Part shown: positions 5,951 through 7,226 of the stretch, piece after piece | How the letters are laid out: every line of letters starts with the position of its first letter | Position numbering within the stretch: the first letter of the stretch is position 1 | Made by a program: the position numbers and the translations under genes | Notes under the pieces: generated by a model | The model's input: only the letters and a program-made list of their open reading frames with translations | What the model was told of the DNA's origin: nothing | Databases searched by the model: none | NCBI GenBank assembly: GCA_030620005.1 | Contig: JAUXAJ010000262.1 | Coordinates: 1 to 7,226, forward strand | DNA length: 7,226 nucleotides | Reading direction: 5' to 3' | Origin: Promethearchaeota archaeon | GTDB taxonomy: Archaea; Asgardarchaeota; Lokiarchaeia; Sigynarchaeales; SOKP01

Positions 5951-6634
5951 TTATAAGGATTCTTTGACCTTAGGGTCGAGATCTTCCAAGTCCATATTGA
6001 GGAAGTATACCGCATTCTTGATCGCTGCAAGGGGGTTGCGTAACTCGTGCCCCACTCCACCAGCCAATTTCCCCAATGTAGCCAGTCTCTCTTTTTGAAT
6101 TAGCTCAGCCTGGACATCTTTGAGCTCTTCTTCCGCTTCCCTTTGTTTGGTGACGTCTCGAAACACTTCAAGTATAGCAGGCTTCCCTTTAAAGCTTTCA
6201 ATTAACGATACATTAATGTCAAAATGACACGTCTGATTCGTCGAGGGAAGAGTGATTGTTTTTTCAATTCGATTCTGACACATTCCGGCTCCTATAACCG
6301 ATTCTATGGGACATTCTTCGCATGGTTGATTTCGACCAAAAAGTGCATTGTAGCATTTCCTTCCAACATAACCTTCTTCAAATTGTTCAAGAGCATGTCG
6401 GTTCATAAACATAATTTCGTGGTCTTCGGATATAACAAAAACAGGATCCTTAAGGTTAGTAAAAACTGCATTTAACTGTTCCTGAGATTTCTTTAATTCT
6501 TTTTCTCTTTCTTGTGATTTTTTTAAAACTTTTTCTATACCCACTTGTGATTTTTTTAAAACTCTATCTAAATCCCCTTTTAACTTTTTTAAAACTTCCT
6601 CTATACTCGCGCTTTCAGATACATCTTCTGACAT
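5951..6634 (-). CDS. Histidine kinase, N-terminal PAS/HisKA half (split gene)
   Basis: The 227-residue product has a charged coiled coil (residues about 11-55, with VLKKSQ-type repeats), one PAS domain (about 52-165, with Cys94, Cys105 and Cys108 in KCYNALFGRNQPCEECPI) and the first HisKA helix with the phospho-acceptor His196 in GHELRNPL. There are no membrane segments, so it is a cytoplasmic sensor. It stops at TAA (5953-5951) in the middle of HisKA, but the frame continues into the ATPase domain. One base change in that codon would give a normal 403-residue kinase. TAA is not a pyrrolysine codon, so programmed readthrough is unlikely. A GGAG lies 11 bases before the ATG. No response regulator is seen nearby, and the ligand is unknown. 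A sequencing error or recent pseudogenisation would explain the stop. Confidence 0.85.
   Translation of the reverse strand: MSEDVSESASIEEVLKKLKGDLDRVLKKSQVGIEKVLKKSQEREKELKKSQEQLNAVFTNLKDPVFVISEDHEIMFMNRHALEQFEEGYVGRKCYNALFGRNQPCEECPIESVIGAGMCQNRIEKTITLPSTNQTCHFDINVSLIESFKGKPAILEVFRDVTKQREAEEELKDVQAELIQKERLATLGKLAGGVGHELRNPLAAIKNAVYFLNMDLEDLDPKVKESL
6511..6563. repeat. Exact 20-bp direct repeat within the kinase coiled coil
   Basis: CTTGTGATTTTTTTAAAACT occurs at 6511-6530 and 6544-6563, a 33-base period. A partial third copy (CTTTTTTAAAACT) follows near 6584-6596. On the coding strand it encodes the repeated VLKKSQ segment, so it reflects tandem duplication of an 11-residue coiled-coil unit. 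Confidence 0.7.
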
Positions 6635-6678
6635 TCTGGATTCAGCTCCAATTTATAAAACATCATTTTTTTTATTAA

Positions 6679-7226
6679 TTATATAAAATTAAAACTTAAT
6701 TTTTTTAAAAATTCTTTATACCTTGAACGCAAGGTCACTTCTATTATTCCCACAACAGAAGAAATCTCTTTTTGGCTAATTTTTATATTTCTTGAAACTA
6801 AAGTTCGGAATTTCTTTTCAGATTCTATCAAGTTTATTTCCGTTTGTTTCTTTTCTGTAATGTCTTTTAATTCTTGTTGACTTCTCATACGTTCAGTACT
6901 ATCTTCTGTATGAACTAACACCATATCTGATGGTATAAAAGAATAAATTACATTGAGAATTTTTTCTTTATCCCCAGTTAAATAAGTGTATTTTAAATCT
7001 CTACTTATAGTGATTCTCTCATTAAAAGATCTGTTTAGATCTTCAATAATATCTGGACGATCTTTATATAATTCAGTAGCTTTAATTCCTAAGAACCTAT
7101 TCATTTTTCCGTCTACTAAATTATCAGCAGCAGCATTATAATTAATTAAAACTAAATCTTCATCAGTTTTTTGCCAAACATAAATAGGAGTCGGATGATA
7201 TTTAAAAAATATTTTGTAAATATTTA
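6679..7226 (-). CDS. PAS-domain protein with TFB-like C-terminal tail, 5' end outside window
   Basis: The minus-strand frame is open from base 7224 to the TAA at 6681-6679 (181 residues in view), so the ATG at 7104 is internal. The visible start, HPTPIYVWQKTDEDLVLINY and onward to VLVHTEDSTERM, is a PAS domain. A short coiled linker ends in SEKKFRTLV, normally the first residues of another PAS domain. Instead, from 6789 it reads NIKISQKEISSVVGIIEVTL then RSRYKEFLKK. This closely resembles the C-terminal end of archaeal TFB ([23 protein letters not shown] in typical members), the helix-turn-helix that reads the BRE promoter element. No kinase or complete cyclin fold is present. It is either a sensor/DNA-binding fusion or a PAS gene truncated by recombination into a TFB fragment. 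The split kinase starts 44 bases downstream. Confidence 0.8.
   Translation of the reverse strand, partial: NIYKIFFKYHPTPIYVWQKTDEDLVLINYNAAADNLVDGKMNRFLGIKATELYKDRPDIIEDLNRSFNERITISRDLKYTYLTGDKEKILNVIYSFIPSDMVLVHTEDSTERMRSQQELKDITEKKQTEINLIESEKKFRTLVSRNIKISQKEISSVVGIIEVTLRSRYKEFLKKLSFNFI

Noticed and set aside
5951..5953. Recoding of the kinase stop as an amino acid
   Set aside because: The codon is TAA; pyrrolysine uses TAG, selenocysteine uses TGA, and no recoding structure was seen.

Overview
The window most likely comes from an AT-rich archaeon, probably an Asgard archaeon of the Lokiarchaeia type. This is an inference from style, not from a marker gene. The support is a HEAT-plus-leucine-rich-repeat protein of a kind common in that group, archaeal Shine-Dalgarno sequences complementary to a 16S end reading AUCACCUCC, a C-terminal tail resembling archaeal transcription factor B (TFB), and PAS sensor proteins. 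All host genes lie on the minus strand, so the biological order runs from high to low coordinates.

Right part (7226 to 5423): a sensory region. A PAS-domain protein enters from beyond the window edge and ends in about 36 residues that look like the DNA-binding end of TFB. After 44 bases comes a PAS/HisKA/HATPase sensor histidine kinase, split in two by a single in-frame TAA while the frame stays open on both sides. One base after the kinase stop begins a short AbrB-like (VapB-type) antitoxin.

Middle (5217 to 4484): no intact gene. The base after the antitoxin stop begins a vapC (PIN toxin) gene, now broken by an early stop and by a 298-bp insertion at 4763-5060. That insertion has the full set of end signals known from IS608-type IS200/IS605 transposons: flanking TTAC, AAAG guide plus left hairpin, GAAT guide plus right hairpin, and terminal TCAA. 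Inside it is only the C-terminal remnant of tnpB. Its right half keeps the stem-loops expected of a TnpB guide RNA (omega RNA) scaffold. The rest of the gap holds low-similarity toxin debris and the promoter region of the next gene.

Left part (4483 to 1): three apparently healthy genes: a 615-residue B12-domain-type radical SAM enzyme with its own TATA box and Shine-Dalgarno, a 362-residue haloalkane-dehalogenase-like alpha/beta hydrolase with a perfect GGTGAT Shine-Dalgarno, and, 20 bases after it, the HEAT/LRR protein, which runs off the left edge. The hydrolase and LRR gene may be cotranscribed, but nothing suggests a shared pathway. The 4.6-6.8 kb stretch is a zone of gene decay between intact genes.
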